A DNA stretch of 64,000 bases from an uncultured bacterium (GTDB lineage: Bacteria; Vulcanimicrobiota; CADAWZ01). The translations under genes were made by a program, and so were the position numbers. The notes below the pieces were generated by a model. That model saw only the letters and a list, made by a program, of their open reading frames with translations, did not search any database and was not told where the DNA came from. The stretch is from assembly GCA_949288455.1 (NCBI GenBank), contig CASEKF010000019.1:1-64000 (forward strand), in the 5' to 3' direction. Positions 26,362 to 36,021 of the stretch are shown here, in pieces. The stretch's first letter is position 1, and each line of letters begins with the position of its first letter.

Positions 26362-26419
26362 TACATCTAATACAAATGGTTTACCCAAGTTAAATTTAAG
26401 GGCCAAGAAAGGATCGTAC

Positions 26420-27277
26420 ATGAATTTATTTAGCGTTAACGAAAATTATTTCGTTAAAAGAACGAAAGAAGAAGCTAAAGCTAACAATATACCTCTAACC
26501 GTTATCAACCCTATGGAAGTCGCTATCTTTCCGGAAGGAATAAAACTCGACGGAAAATATATAGACGCCTCTAAAACCAATTATTTTAGAGGCAGCGTAG
26601 AACCCTTTAAAAGAGAAAAAATAACGGCCGTAAAAACCTTTCTGGAAAAACGGGGACATAAAATTATAAACAGCGCCAAAGGATGCGAAACAGCTTCTAA
26701 TAAATGGAAAACCAGACAAGTTTTAGAGGCTTCGGGCATTTCTATGCCAAAAGCATGCCTGGCCGGAAATAAAGAAGACCTTTCGGCAATTTCCGAAACG
26801 TTAAAAGGATTTCCTCTGGTCGCTAAATCTTTCTACGGATGTCGAGGCTCCGGAGTCATTTTTATACCGGACATAACGGTTATGAAATGCGTTTTCGATT
26901 TTTACGCGGCCTTAAAAACGCCGTTTTATTTCGAGGAATACATAAAAGGGGAAAAAAATTTTACGACTCGCATAATATGCATAGGAGGCAAAGCGGCGGC
27001 CACTCTCGCGATGGAACCGGATAAAGACGATTTTAGAAGCAACTCGCTAAAAGGGGGGAAAAACTTCAAATACGAAGCCGGAACAGAAGCGATAAGAGCG
27101 GCCGAAATCTCGGTAAAAGCATGCGAATTGGATTTCGCTTCGGTAGATATAATAGAAATTTTCAATCAAACCCCTAAAGTTCTAGAAGTAAATTCATCCC
27201 CGGGAATAGAGCTGGCCGAACAGTCCTCCAATAAAAACATAGCGGCTATATTTTTAAATTATTGTCTAACCGAATAA
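26420..27277 (+). CDS. ATP-grasp ligase (RimK-like)
   Basis: A 285-residue ATP-grasp enzyme; ATG at 26420 is preceded by AAGAAAGGA. A longer frame upstream runs into the IS element and is not used. Features: ASNKWKTRQVLEASGISMPKA at the start of the grasp domain, FPLVAKSFYGCRGSGV (nucleotide-binding strand and glycine loop), FYFEEYIKGEKNFTTRII, and SVDIIEI...VLEVNSSPGIE with the Mg-binding E-x-N. This is the RimK/LysX-type layout, which joins an amino acid to a carboxylate such as a glutamate tail. The substrate is unknown. The gene sits right beside the IS element's left end. Confidence 0.8.
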   Translation: MNLFSVNENYFVKRTKEEAKANNIPLTVINPMEVAIFPEGIKLDGKYIDASKTNYFRGSVEPFKREKITAVKTFLEKRGHKIINSAKGCETASNKWKTRQVLEASGISMPKACLAGNKEDLSAISETLKGFPLVAKSFYGCRGSGVIFIPDITVMKCVFDFYAALKTPFYFEEYIKGEKNFTTRIICIGGKAAATLAMEPDKDDFRSNSLKGGKNFKYEAGTEAIRAAEISVKACELDFASVDIIEIFNQTPKVLEVNSSPGIELAEQSSNKNIAAIFLNYCLTE

Positions 27278-27286
27278 AAAATAAAA

Positions 27287-27346
27287 TCGCTCCGCCCCAA
27301 CCGAGAAAGCCATATTCCTCGGAAAGCGCAAAGCGACTTTACAAAC
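27287..27346. terminator. Bidirectional terminator-like repeat between convergent genes
   Basis: An outer pair TCGCT/AGCGA and an inner pair CCGAG/CTCGG flank a 12-base loop, with A/T-rich flanks on both sides, between the ATP-grasp gene and rocD. The stem is interrupted, so this is a moderate call. Confidence 0.4.
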
Positions 27347-27361
27347 AAACCTATAAAAGCT

Positions 27362-28561
27362 CTATGATAAAACTTGCTTTATGATGTCGATCGCCAAAAG
27401 AAGCTCTTCTTTCGTGATAACGAGAGGAGGAGCGAAGCGTATAACTTGACTGTGAGTTTCCTTGGCCAAAAGACCTTTTTCGAAAAGTTTTTCGCAGAAC
27501 GGTCTGGCCGTGCCGGAGCTTTCCTTGATTTCGACTCCTATCATTAAGCCTTTTCCTCGTATTTCTTTTACATGAGGCGAATCTATTTTAAGAAGTTCGG
27601 ACTTAAACCATTCCCCTAACTCAGCCGAACGTTCCGGAAGCTTTTCTTCTTCGATAACCTCCAAAGCCGCTATTCCAACGGCGCAGGCAAGAGGATTTCC
27701 TCCAAAAGTAGAGCCGTGATCCCCGGGACGAAATACTCCCAGAATTTCTCTCGACGAAACTACCGCCGATATAGGATACACTCCGCCGCCAAGAGCTTTT
27801 CCGACTATATACATATCCGGTTTTACGCCTTCGTAATCACAACAGAATAATCTTCCCGTTCTACCGAAGCCGGTCTGAATCTCATCAGCTATAAATAACG
27901 AGCCGTTCGCCTTGCAAAGCTCCGCAGCCTCCTTCAAAAAACCTTCCGGAGGAATATTGATGCCGGCTTCTCCCTGCACCGGCTCTATAATAAACGCGGC
28001 CGTATCGGGAGTTAAAGTTCTTTTTAAAGCGTCTATATCGCCGAAGGGGACTATATCGAACCCGGGAGTAAACGGACCGAAGCCGTCTTTATACTGTTCT
28101 TCAGTCGAAAACCCGACTATAGTCGTAGTGCGACCATGAAAATTATCTGCGCAAACTATAATCCTGGCTTTATCTTTAGGAGTTCTTTTAATGTTCTGCG
28201 CCCATTTGCGAGCCGTCTTTATAGCAGTTTCTACCGCCTCCGCTCCGCTATTCATCGGAAGAGCCATCTCCATGCCCGTCATAAGACACAATTTTTTCAA
28301 AAACGGACCCATCGTTTCATTGTGAAAGCCTCTTGAAGTAATAGTAATCTTATCGGCCTGTTCATGAAGAGCTTTTATAATCTTAGGATGTCTGTGTCCC
28401 TGATTAAGAGCAGAATACGCGCTAAGCATATCAATATATTTTTTGCCTTCTATATCCCAGACCCATATTCCCTCGCCTTTTACCAAGACAACCGGAAGAG
28501 GATGATAATTATTAGCGCCGTATTTTTCAGCCTCATAAATATATTCCTCGGTTTTAGTCAT
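27362..28561 (-). CDS. rocD: Ornithine aminotransferase
   Basis: A 399-residue PLP-dependent enzyme that converts ornithine and a 2-oxo acid to glutamate semialdehyde and an amino acid. The start [24 protein letters not shown] and [25 protein letters not shown] are typical of Roc[15 protein letters not shown] holds the PLP Asp, and KALGGGVYP holds the Schiff-base Lys near residue 250. Arg-binding and substrate-loop segments are intact and length is normal. It may link to arginine or carbamoyl-amino acid breakdown with YgeW. ATG at 28561 has AGGAGG upstream. It has its own promoter and a long GC-rich leader. Confidence 0.93.
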   Translation of the reverse strand: MTKTEEYIYEAEKYGANNYHPLPVVLVKGEGIWVWDIEGKKYIDMLSAYSALNQGHRHPKIIKALHEQADKITITSRGFHNETMGPFLKKLCLMTGMEMALPMNSGAEAVETAIKTARKWAQNIKRTPKDKARIIVCADNFHGRTTTIVGFSTEEQYKDGFGPFTPGFDIVPFGDIDALKRTLTPDTAAFIIEPVQGEAGINIPPEGFLKEAAELCKANGSLFIADEIQTGFGRTGRLFCCDYEGVKPDMYIVGKALGGGVYPISAVVSSREILGVFRPGDHGSTFGGNPLACAVGIAALEVIEEEKLPERSAELGEWFKSELLKIDSPHVKEIRGKGLMIGVEIKESSGTARPFCEKLFEKGLLAKETHSQVIRFAPPLVITKEELLLAIDIIKQVLS

Positions 28562-28639
28562 ATAAAACAGCCTCCTAATTTAATATTTGACATATCCGCA
28601 AAATCCGTCAATTTTTCATAGCGAATAGGATAAACCGCC

Positions 28640-28735
28640 AAACAAATATATCGACGCGGCTTGACAGCCCGCCGGAGATATTTCCACGGATAACGGCCTT
28701 TGCGGCCTAAAAATCGATCCTTATTTGATTTGCGG
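28640..28735 (-). promoter_or_regulatory. GC-rich structured leader upstream of rocD
   Basis: Inside an otherwise AT-rich 311-bp gap (28562-28872), this stretch is clearly GC-rich. On the minus strand it can form GGCCGCAAAGGCC and a GCGGGCT...AGCCGC hairpin. It lies between the predicted rocD promoter and start. It looks like a structured 5' leader or riboswitch candidate; I could not match it to a known class. Confidence 0.35.
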
Positions 28736-28748
28736 CAAATTTTATATA

Positions 28749-28778
28749 ATTATATAGTGTAAATATAAATAAAGTCAA
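28749..28778 (-). promoter_or_regulatory. Predicted rocD promoter
   Basis: On the minus strand, TTGACT (28778-28773), 18 bases, TATAAT (28754-28749). It is about 185 bp upstream of the start and leaves a long leader. Confidence 0.6.
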
Positions 28779-28872
28779 TAGGATAACATAAAAACAATTA
28801 TAAACTAAAATATACGTTAACGGCTCATTGTATTTGATAAAACCGGATTTTATCTCTACGTCTCCGCAAAAC

Positions 28873-31800
28873 TTACTTTTTTTTCTCAGGCTTCGAACCG
28901 CCGAGAGATCTTACTCCGGCTCCGGAAATTAAGCTTCTTCCTTCCGAAACTTTAGTTACTTCTATTCTCGCCGACACGCTTTCTTTTAAAGCTTCCACAT
29001 GGGAAATAAGACCTATCGTTCTTCCTGATTTGGCAAGAGAAGATAAAAGCTGCAGAGCCTTTGACAAGGCGTTTTCGTCAAGAGTGGCGAAACCTTCGTC
29101 AATAAACAGAGAATCGATTTTAATATCATTGGACGAAATAGCCGAAAGACCTAACGCCAAAGCCAGACTGGCCATAAAAGTTTCCCCTCCGGACAAATTG
29201 CTGACGGGTCTTATTTCTCCGCCCTGCTCGGCGTCTATTACAAAGAGCGGCGACTTGTCAAAAGCGGCTTCGTCGAAAAAATCGGCTCCTAAAGTAAGGC
29301 GATATCTTCCGTCCATTTTAAGTAAAAAAGCGTTGGCCTGCTTAAGCAAAGCGCTCAAAGTAACGCGTTGGGCAAATCTTTGATATTTGTCGCCCTTCTC
29401 GGAACCAAGCAATTTACTAAGTTTTTCCCAAGGTCTCAAAACTTCGGCCTGTTTTTCAAGACGCTCGCTGATTAACAAAGAACTCCTTTTATCGGCGTTA
29501 TTCAGATCCAGCGTATGTCTAAGACGCCCTATCTCTTGAGATATCGTCTCTAAAGAACTTTCCGACTCTCGAATTTTCTCCTCTATCTCTTTTCTGGAAA
29601 AATCAAATTCCATCTCTGATTTCAAAAAATTCAAAGATTCCGACAATTCTACCTTTTTACTCTCGGCAGAATCCAATTCGCTCGACGCGCTAGAAAATCC
29701 AAGGCTGCAATCTAAAACGGATTCGTTAAGCTTATTCCGTAAGCCTTCTATCCTCTTTTGCTCCAGCGAGACAGAGCCGGCATAACCCGGAACGTCCTCA
29801 AACAACGCAAACATAGAGCTTTTTAATTCTTCGATAGCGTTCAGACAAGAATTCCTTCCGGAAAGAGCTTTTTTTTCGGATTCTTCTAAACGCAACAGTT
29901 TATCTTTTAAAATATTGGATTTCTGTTCTAAATCGCCGATCGCCAGCGAAGCGTTCCGATATTCTTCCTGAAGTTTCAGACGTTTTAGTTTTCTCGCTTT
30001 TAAAATATCTAAGACTTTTTCTAAGCGTCTTACGTCTAAATTGTCGATTCCATATAAAGACGCTTCCAATTTAAAAGACTCGATTGAAACGGATATTTTT
30101 TCTTGAAGACGCCTCAACGTTTTAGAGTTTTCTAAAAAAAGAGCTTCCGTTTTTAAAACCTCCTCTTTAACGGAGGCTAAACGAGCTGAATCAGATTCTA
30201 TAGAAAACAAGAACGACTTTATGTTTTCATCGCAAAAACATGCGTCTCTATAAAGCCGTTCAGTTTTTTTAGCTTCGATTTCCAAAGCTTTTTCGGCGGC
30301 TTCAAGAGCTTTAGGATCATAGCAATCCATGTCATATTCCGAACTTACCGACTTGATCATTTCGTCCAATTCAGTCTTCTTTTTCTGCAATTTTTCCAAA
30401 GAATCGCGATTTATCTTTATCTCGGCTCCCAGAGAAGCTTTGCGAATTTTTAAGGTCTCTAATTCAGACTCGATATCCGAAATAGACTTTTCTAAAGCTC
30501 CCAATTCATTCTCGGCGTCTGAAGCGAAAGGAATATTTCCAAGAGCGTAAGGATGATAAACGGAGCCGCAAAGAGGACAGGGAACATCGTCTTTCAAAGC
30601 TTTTCTCTCGTTTGAAAACGATAAAATTTTAGCGATAGTCCTCAATTCTATTTCAAGCTCTTTTTTTCTTAAATATCGACCGTTTTTTTCAAGCTCAAAC
30701 TTGGAAACGGATCTTAAGCATAAATCCAACTCGCTCTTACGATTAGCCTCGTTATCCGACGTCAGCCTTATTTCTGCCTCGATCTCCGTTCTTTCCTTTA
30801 ATAAAGCCAGCAAGGACTTAATGCGTTCCAGTTTATCTTTACAAGCGTCTAAGGAATCTGAAATCTCCCGCGCAGACAGCGACGAGAGTTCTTCCCGGGC
30901 CGCTTTGGCAACGCTGAGATTCTTACGATTTTCTCCTTCATGCTCCAGCAATTCGCGGGAAGCCCGGCGAAGAACGCTTAGCCGCTTTTCCAAATCTGAG
31001 ATTTCTATTCCCTTCAAATCGGCCAGTTCGGAGTCTTTAATAATTTCTCGACCTTTTAAATCCAAAGCGGAAAAATTTTCAATAAGATCTTGATCTCTCT
31101 CAGTATTTTGTAAAGCGTCTTCCAAAACCGCGCTTCTCTTTTTGAGTTCTTCAAAAGCGGAAACGTTTTTTTCGATTTTACCCGCCGCAACGGCCTTTTC
31201 CGTTAAGGCAACTTCGTAATCGGACTCGTAATTTTTTAAAGATAGTTCCTTCTCCTTTATCACGGCTTCTTTTTCCGAAGCTAAGCGAAGTTTTTCGGAA
31301 ATACGATCGTAAACTCTCTCGAACTCAATTTGCCTCAATTTAAGTTTTTCGAGCTCTTCGGAAAATTTTTTCTTACGCAGCCCGGCTTCTTCGATTTTTA
31401 CAAGATACGAAGCCAGATCTTTTTCTAAAAAGTCCCTGCGATTCAAAAGATCTTCGGCCTTTCTCAGACGTTTTAACAACCTGTTTAATTCGAGCGCATA
31501 CGACTCTTTAGCGTTCTTTTCCTGAACGAGTCCGTTTTCTTCTTCCGTAGTCAAAAGGCGCAAATTGTTTTTTTCAGTTAAAATATCTCCGTATTTTTTT
31601 TTCTCTTCCTCGGTTTTTTTATAAATTTTCACCGAAAGTTTTCTATAAAAATCAGTTTTGGTAATCTTTTCAAGAATTTCCGTTCTGCCGTTTCTATCCG
31701 CTTTCAGAAAATCGGCGAAAGCTCCTTGCGCCAACATAACCGATTTGGTAAACTGAGAAAAAGTAACTCCTATTTTCCCGGCTATGGCAAGTTCATATTT

Positions 31801-32199
31801 CGCCGAACTTTTTTCTTCAAAACACAGCTCTTCCAGACCGTCTTCTTTAATTTCATAAAGTTTCAAAAAGACGTTTTGCAAAGCTCCTTCGGGCTTTTTC
31901 CTGGCTCTTGACTGTTCAAAGCGACTTTTATAAATTTTGCCGGAAGACTCGAACTCAACTTCGGAATAACATTCGCCGCACCCTTTAGACATAACTTCGT
32001 TTCCCGATTTTTGAACGGACTCCCTGGGAGTTCGTCCATATAAAGCTAAACAAACGGAGTCCAGAATAGTCGTCTTTCCGGAACCCGTAGGACCGGTAAT
32101 AGCGAAAATACCGGAAGAAAAAACAGGATTAGTAAAATCTATCTCCCATTCTTTTTGAAGAGAATTTAAGTTTTTAAACTTAATTTTTAATATTTTCAT
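28873..32199 (-). CDS. sbcC: SbcC/Rad50-family exonuclease subunit
   Basis: A 1108-residue SMC-like ATPase partner of SbcD. ATG at 32199 (MKILKIKFKNLNS) is chosen over a longer frame. Walker A ITGPTGSGKTT comes early. Long antiparallel coiled coils are split by a zinc hook CPLCGS near the middle. The C-terminal signature LSGGETFMASLALALGLS and Walker B SLFIDEGFATLDENAL close the ATPase head. The complex opens DNA ends and hairpins in repair and in processing palindromes. It follows sbcD in the same direction with about 112 bp between, giving a two-gene unit. Confidence 0.95.
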   Translation of the reverse strand: MKILKIKFKNLNSLQKEWEIDFTNPVFSSGIFAITGPTGSGKTTILDSVCLALYGRTPRESVQKSGNEVMSKGCGECYSEVEFESSGKIYKSRFEQSRARKKPEGALQNVFLKLYEIKEDGLEELCFEEKSSAKYELAIAGKIGVTFSQFTKSVMLAQGAFADFLKADRNGRTEILEKITKTDFYRKLSVKIYKKTEEEKKKYGDILTEKNNLRLLTTEEENGLVQEKNAKESYALELNRLLKRLRKAEDLLNRRDFLEKDLASYLVKIEEAGLRKKKFSEELEKLKLRQIEFERVYDRISEKLRLASEKEAVIKEKELSLKNYESDYEVALTEKAVAAGKIEKNVSAFEELKKRSAVLEDALQNTERDQDLIENFSALDLKGREIIKDSELADLKGIEISDLEKRLSVLRRASRELLEHEGENRKNLSVAKAAREELSSLSAREISDSLDACKDKLERIKSLLALLKERTEIEAEIRLTSDNEANRKSELDLCLRSVSKFELEKNGRYLRKKELEIELRTIAKILSFSNERKALKDDVPCPLCGSVYHPYALGNIPFASDAENELGALEKSISDIESELETLKIRKASLGAEIKINRDSLEKLQKKKTELDEMIKSVSSEYDMDCYDPKALEAAEKALEIEAKKTERLYRDACFCDENIKSFLFSIESDSARLASVKEEVLKTEALFLENSKTLRRLQEKISVSIESFKLEASLYGIDNLDVRRLEKVLDILKARKLKRLKLQEEYRNASLAIGDLEQKSNILKDKLLRLEESEKKALSGRNSCLNAIEELKSSMFALFEDVPGYAGSVSLEQKRIEGLRNKLNESVLDCSLGFSSASSELDSAESKKVELSESLNFLKSEMEFDFSRKEIEEKIRESESSLETISQEIGRLRHTLDLNNADKRSSLLISERLEKQAEVLRPWEKLSKLLGSEKGDKYQRFAQRVTLSALLKQANAFLLKMDGRYRLTLGADFFDEAAFDKSPLFVIDAEQGGEIRPVSNLSGGETFMASLALALGLSAISSNDIKIDSLFIDEGFATLDENALSKALQLLSSLAKSGRTIGLISHVEALKESVSARIEVTKVSEGRSLISGAGVRSLGGSKPEKKK

Positions 32200-32311
32200 A
32201 ATAGATCTCCCAATAACGGCAATAGACGAAAAACAGAAAAAAACCATACGGGCGCGACAAGGCTCCAAACGATTTTAAAACGGCTCCTGTTTTGAGGATA
32301 AAAGCGAAAAC

Positions 32312-33562
32312 TTAAATCCCGTCTTCAAGAAGAAGTTCCAACGCTTCCCGATACGTTCCGCGAAGCTCGTCTTTCTCGTCTTCAGATAAATTTTCTCTAT
32401 CAAGCCTCATCTCAAAAATTCTGTCCCTATCGTCCGTAAGCATAGCTATATCCGCGCCTTCGTCCCGTTCGTACGCAGACAAATCGCAAAATTCAGTTTT
32501 TAACTTTAATACTTTAAAAAGCGAACCTTCGGAAATTTCGTCGACAATTCTTCTAAACTCTTCAAAAACGCTTTTGCGACCTGAAAATATAATTTCCAGA
32601 TAATCGTCCGCGCCTGAAGACTTCAACGCGTTTAAACGGCAAGATATATCGTCGGGAGAAGAACTTTTCAATCTTGTCATTTTATGAAACTCAGGCGCAT
32701 GAACGAGTTTTAACTCCGGCTTTTTACCGTTGAAAGTTACCAGGCATACAGACTTTTGTCCGGTTTCCCCAAAACTTAATCTAAGAGGAGAGCCGCTATA
32801 GCGCCTCATAGGATTTTCGGAACTCAACGTCTGAGGCATATGTATATGCCCTAGGGCAAGATAATCTATTTCCTCAGGGAAACCCGAAGGCTCTACTTTT
32901 ACGGCGTTACCCCAAAAAGAAATAGTTCTCTCCTCCGTATCCTGCCCCTCCCCGCAAAAAACGGATTCGGAACATGGCATATTTGAAGCGAACAAATGTC
33001 CTACGGCAATGATCGGAATATCTCTCGCGCCTCTGATTTTGGACGCCTTAGCCGCTACTTCTTTATAATGAGCCGAAATAGCGGAGGAATAAGCGGCGTT
33101 TTGCTCTTCGAAGGTTTCTCCGGCTCTAACCGAAGAGATATCCTTTTCTCTAAGATACGGAACGGCGCATACAAGAGCTTCGAGTTCTCCGTTTTCATCT
33201 TTAATCTCGACTATTTCGTCTTCAATTTTTTCAGATAACTCTGACGAAACAAATACGCTTAAAGAATCAAGAATACTTTTGGGAGCTCCAAGAAATTCGG
33301 CAGAATCATGATTTCCCGAAGTGATTATAACCTTTCTGCAGGAAGTCTTTAAAAGAGAAGACAGAAAACGGTAATACAATTTTCTTGAAGAGTTCGAAGG
33401 GTTAGGAACTTCGAAAATATCTCCGGCGGCGATGAAAACGTCTACCTTTTCTTCTTCAACGATTTTGACAAGCCATAAAAAGAGACTGTTAAATTCTTCG
33501 TCCCTCGCTTGTTCGTATATCTTTTTGCCAATATGAATATCGGAAGTATGCAAAATCTTCAT
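32312..33562 (-). CDS. sbcD: SbcD/Mre11-family nuclease
   Basis: A 416-residue metallophosphoesterase; ATG at 33562 (MKILHTSDIHIGKK) is chosen over an 11-residue longer frame, with GGAG upstream. All metal-binding motifs are visible: DIHIG, GDIFE, GNHDS and GHIHM. The C-terminal capping part is present and length is normal. SbcD is the 3'-5' exonuclease/endonuclease that works with SbcC. It lies 122 bp after hemW on the same strand and may be transcribed with it. Confidence 0.95.
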   Translation of the reverse strand: MKILHTSDIHIGKKIYEQARDEEFNSLFLWLVKIVEEEKVDVFIAAGDIFEVPNPSNSSRKLYYRFLSSLLKTSCRKVIITSGNHDSAEFLGAPKSILDSLSVFVSSELSEKIEDEIVEIKDENGELEALVCAVPYLREKDISSVRAGETFEEQNAAYSSAISAHYKEVAAKASKIRGARDIPIIAVGHLFASNMPCSESVFCGEGQDTEERTISFWGNAVKVEPSGFPEEIDYLALGHIHMPQTLSSENPMRRYSGSPLRLSFGETGQKSVCLVTFNGKKPELKLVHAPEFHKMTRLKSSSPDDISCRLNALKSSGADDYLEIIFSGRKSVFEEFRRIVDEISEGSLFKVLKLKTEFCDLSAYERDEGADIAMLTDDRDRIFEMRLDRENLSEDEKDELRGTYREALELLLEDGI

Positions 33563-33684
33563 TATCAATTCTATTCTCCAAGCTGCGCGATCCAAAATAA
33601 AAGAAATTTAAGACAAAATTAATTTAGGCGTATCTTCGGCGCGCAACGCTTAGACGACGCGACCCGCCGACTACGCAAGAAAAA

Positions 33685-34821
33685 TTATAGAAATTCTTCC
33701 GCTATTTCGCTCTGGATCGGAAAATATTTATAAGGGACTATAAATCTTTCGCCTCGTCGTTCAATTAAGCCCAGCGACGTTAATTTTTTCAGCGCGACAG
33801 AAAAAATTTCAGAAAAACGCCTGCCAAAAATTCCGTAAAAATACTCGTCGTTGACGCCTTCGTCAGTTCTGAGCGCGAGCATAGCGTATTCGCCCATCTT
33901 GCGTTTTAAAGAAAGATTCTCCAAAAATATTCCCGGAGTTACGTTTTTCTTTAATAAGCCGATATATCTAAAAGGAGACGCGACATTTTTTATTCTGCTT
34001 TTAGAAATAAACGAACAAGCCGAAGATCCGAACCCTACGTATTCCCCATACGACCAGTAATTCATATTATGAAGACAAACTCGACCGTTCAAGGCAAAAT
34101 TTGATATTTCATAATGACGATAGCCTTTCTCCGATAAAAAATTATGAGCGAAATTAAACATATCGGCAAGCTCTTCATCCGAAGGACAAAGCAAATCTCC
34201 GGAAAGACACGCGTCGCCCATAGAAGTAAACGGCTCGGGATAAAACATATAAAGAGAAAGATGTTCCGCCCCAAGCTCTACGGCTTTTAACAGATCCGAA
34301 GCCAAAACTTGGAGAGAATGCCCCGGAAAACCAAATATTAAATCAAGCCCTACGGCATTAAATCCCGCCTCCAATGCGGAACGTATCGATATTTCCAGGT
34401 CAAACGACGAATGAAGTCGTCCCAAAACTTTAAGAAGATTATCGTCAAACGTCTGACCTCCAATACTGACGCGATTTATACCCGCTTTTCTAAATTCCTT
34501 AAAAAGTCCGCTTTTCAAAGAAGAAGGGTTGGCTTCCAAAGATATTTCAGCCCCGCACGATATATGCGAAAAAGAATTCAGAGCGTCCAGCGTCTTATTT
34601 ATAGCCTGAGGCGACAGAACGGAAGGGGTGCCTCCGCCGAAAAAAACCGTGTCAACGCCGGATCGGCTAATTGAAGAGCGTCTTAAACGCATTTCTCTTA
34701 AGACCGCTTCCAAATAATCCTCGATAACGCTTTCATTCCATTGAGAAACAGGCGCCGAATCGAAAGCGCAGTAAAAACATTTTCGTATGCAAAACGGAAT
34801 ATGAAAATAGACTCCGGTCAT
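33685..34821 (-). CDS. hemW: HemW-like radical SAM protein
   Basis: A 378-residue coproporphyrinogen-oxidase-like radical SAM protein. It starts TGVYFHIPFCIRKCFYCAF, the HemW/HemN N-terminal pattern with the CxxxCxxC cluster. DTVFFGGGTPSVLSP and CLHNMNYWSYGEYVGFGSSA are characteristic of HemW, a heme chaperone, rather than of true HemN. Its ATG overlaps the stop of the DUF362 gene by four bases (ATGA), showing translational coupling. HemW is the likelier role given family signatures; no other heme gene is in the window. Confidence 0.88.
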   Translation of the reverse strand: MTGVYFHIPFCIRKCFYCAFDSAPVSQWNESVIEDYLEAVLREMRLRRSSISRSGVDTVFFGGGTPSVLSPQAINKTLDALNSFSHISCGAEISLEANPSSLKSGLFKEFRKAGINRVSIGGQTFDDNLLKVLGRLHSSFDLEISIRSALEAGFNAVGLDLIFGFPGHSLQVLASDLLKAVELGAEHLSLYMFYPEPFTSMGDACLSGDLLCPSDEELADMFNFAHNFLSEKGYRHYEISNFALNGRVCLHNMNYWSYGEYVGFGSSACSFISKSRIKNVASPFRYIGLLKKNVTPGIFLENLSLKRKMGEYAMLALRTDEGVNDEYFYGIFGRRFSEIFSVALKKLTSLGLIERRGERFIVPYKYFPIQSEIAEEFL

Positions 34822-35951
34822 CTTTTCTTCACCGGGGCGAGAAAATTCATTATAAAAGTCTTTTTAATATCTACGGCCGCATGCGGACAAAGTTCATGAC
34901 AGCAAAAACATCTGATGCATTTAGAATGATCGCAATTGGGTTTTCCGTCGTTCATGTTTATAGCTCCCGCAGGACAGATCTTAGCGCAATAGCCGCATGA
35001 CTTGCATCTGTCCGAAAAATGAACTTTAGGCCTTATTAACTTCTCCGCTATATTCGTCCATATACCGCTTACGAATCGAAAATTCATAGACGAAGGAAGT
35101 TTGACGTCCGTCAAACGCGATTTCACGGGATCCAAGCCCACGCATTCGACTTTGTCTAAGTCTACTAAATTCCTTTTTGCGGCATGAGCTAAAACCGGGA
35201 TTTTTAAAGGATCTATTCCCAATAGCCTTGCCGCCGCGACGTCAAGACAAAAAGCGTTTTCCGAAGCCAAAACGAACCCCATCGGCCTCACTCTTCCGGA
35301 AGTGGGCCCGTCTCCATCCATTCCCACTATGCCGTCCATAATGGAAAGACCGGGACTTGAAGCCAGAAAGATATCTATAAGAGCGTCGGCAAAATGGCCG
35401 TAATCGGGCATTCTGAAATGATATTCCATCTTCTTTAATCCCGGAACGGAACCGAACATATTTTTTACGGCTCCCGTAAAAACCATTTGGCAATGAGTCT
35501 TCATCTTAGGAAGATTCACGATAAAATCTACGTCTTTAAGAGGCTTTAATATCTCCGGTTTTTTAAGAAATAAGGCTTTCGGATTGTCCGCCTCTATAGT
35601 AGATACGTCGTAATTCAAAGAAACGTTTTCCCGCTCCAGAGGAAGCAGACCGCAAGTTTTATAAATTCCTTTGAGAACTTCGGGTTTATAAATATTTCCG
35701 GGACTATCTATAATCACGACGGACGCTCCGGCTTCAGTCAACAAATCTGCTACGGCCGCGACGAAAGAAGGATGAGTCGTAGCGGCGGCGTCAGGTTTTT
35801 TAGCCATAACCAAATTGACTTTTAAAGCCGCTTTCATACCTTTTTTTATAAATTTGCTTAAGCCTCCCAGCAAATTAAGAGCCTCTTCTACGCTCTTTTT
35901 TGAATTGTCATAAGAATCGGACCTGACTATGGCCGTTTTCATATTGTTCAT
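34818..35951 (-). CDS. DUF362 protein with C-terminal ferredoxin domain
   Basis: A 377-residue protein. DUF362 covers about 1-300 with KAALKVNLVM, FIVNLPKMKTHCQMVFTGAVKN and GPTSGRVRPMG. A two-cluster 4Fe-4S domain follows (about 320-365: CKSCGYCAKICP and CIRCFCCHELCP). This fusion is common in anaerobes and presumably transfers electrons or builds a redox cofactor; the activity is unknown. It is upstream of and coupled to hemW. Two close starts exist (35951 and 35942); GAGGAG lies upstream of both, and I keep the longer one. Confidence 0.88.
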   Translation of the reverse strand: MNNMKTAIVRSDSYDNSKKSVEEALNLLGGLSKFIKKGMKAALKVNLVMAKKPDAAATTHPSFVAAVADLLTEAGASVVIIDSPGNIYKPEVLKGIYKTCGLLPLERENVSLNYDVSTIEADNPKALFLKKPEILKPLKDVDFIVNLPKMKTHCQMVFTGAVKNMFGSVPGLKKMEYHFRMPDYGHFADALIDIFLASSPGLSIMDGIVGMDGDGPTSGRVRPMGFVLASENAFCLDVAAARLLGIDPLKIPVLAHAAKRNLVDLDKVECVGLDPVKSRLTDVKLPSSMNFRFVSGIWTNIAEKLIRPKVHFSDRCKSCGYCAKICPAGAINMNDGKPNCDHSKCIRCFCCHELCPHAAVDIKKTFIMNFLAPVKKR

Positions 35952-36021
35952 AGGCTCCTCATACTTAAAAAATATCTTCGAACCGTCAAAATGTTACTAT
36001 AAAACGCTGCGAATAACGCGC

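Larger units (their letters stand above)
24656..26375 (-). mobile_element. IS200/IS605-family insertion sequence
   Basis: A complete-looking element with tnpA (broken) and tnpB in the usual order on the minus strand. Its base composition is visibly more GC-rich than the surrounding genes, a sign of recent arrival. The right end has a stem-loop at 24665-24687 (TCCCC-a-CGGCT/AGCCGGGGGA). The left end has a TTTGTAT...ATACAAA hairpin at 26342-26361. These elements move as single strands and leave no target duplication. The exact borders are approximate. Confidence 0.8.

Noticed and set aside
26291-26419. Longer start for the ATP-grasp gene
   Set aside because: This upstream extension lies in the IS left end and lacks a ribosome site; ATG 26420 has AAGAAAGGA.
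28562-28872. Known riboswitch upstream of rocD
   Set aside because: I compared what I recall of common riboswitch cores and found no convincing match, so only a structured leader is claimed.
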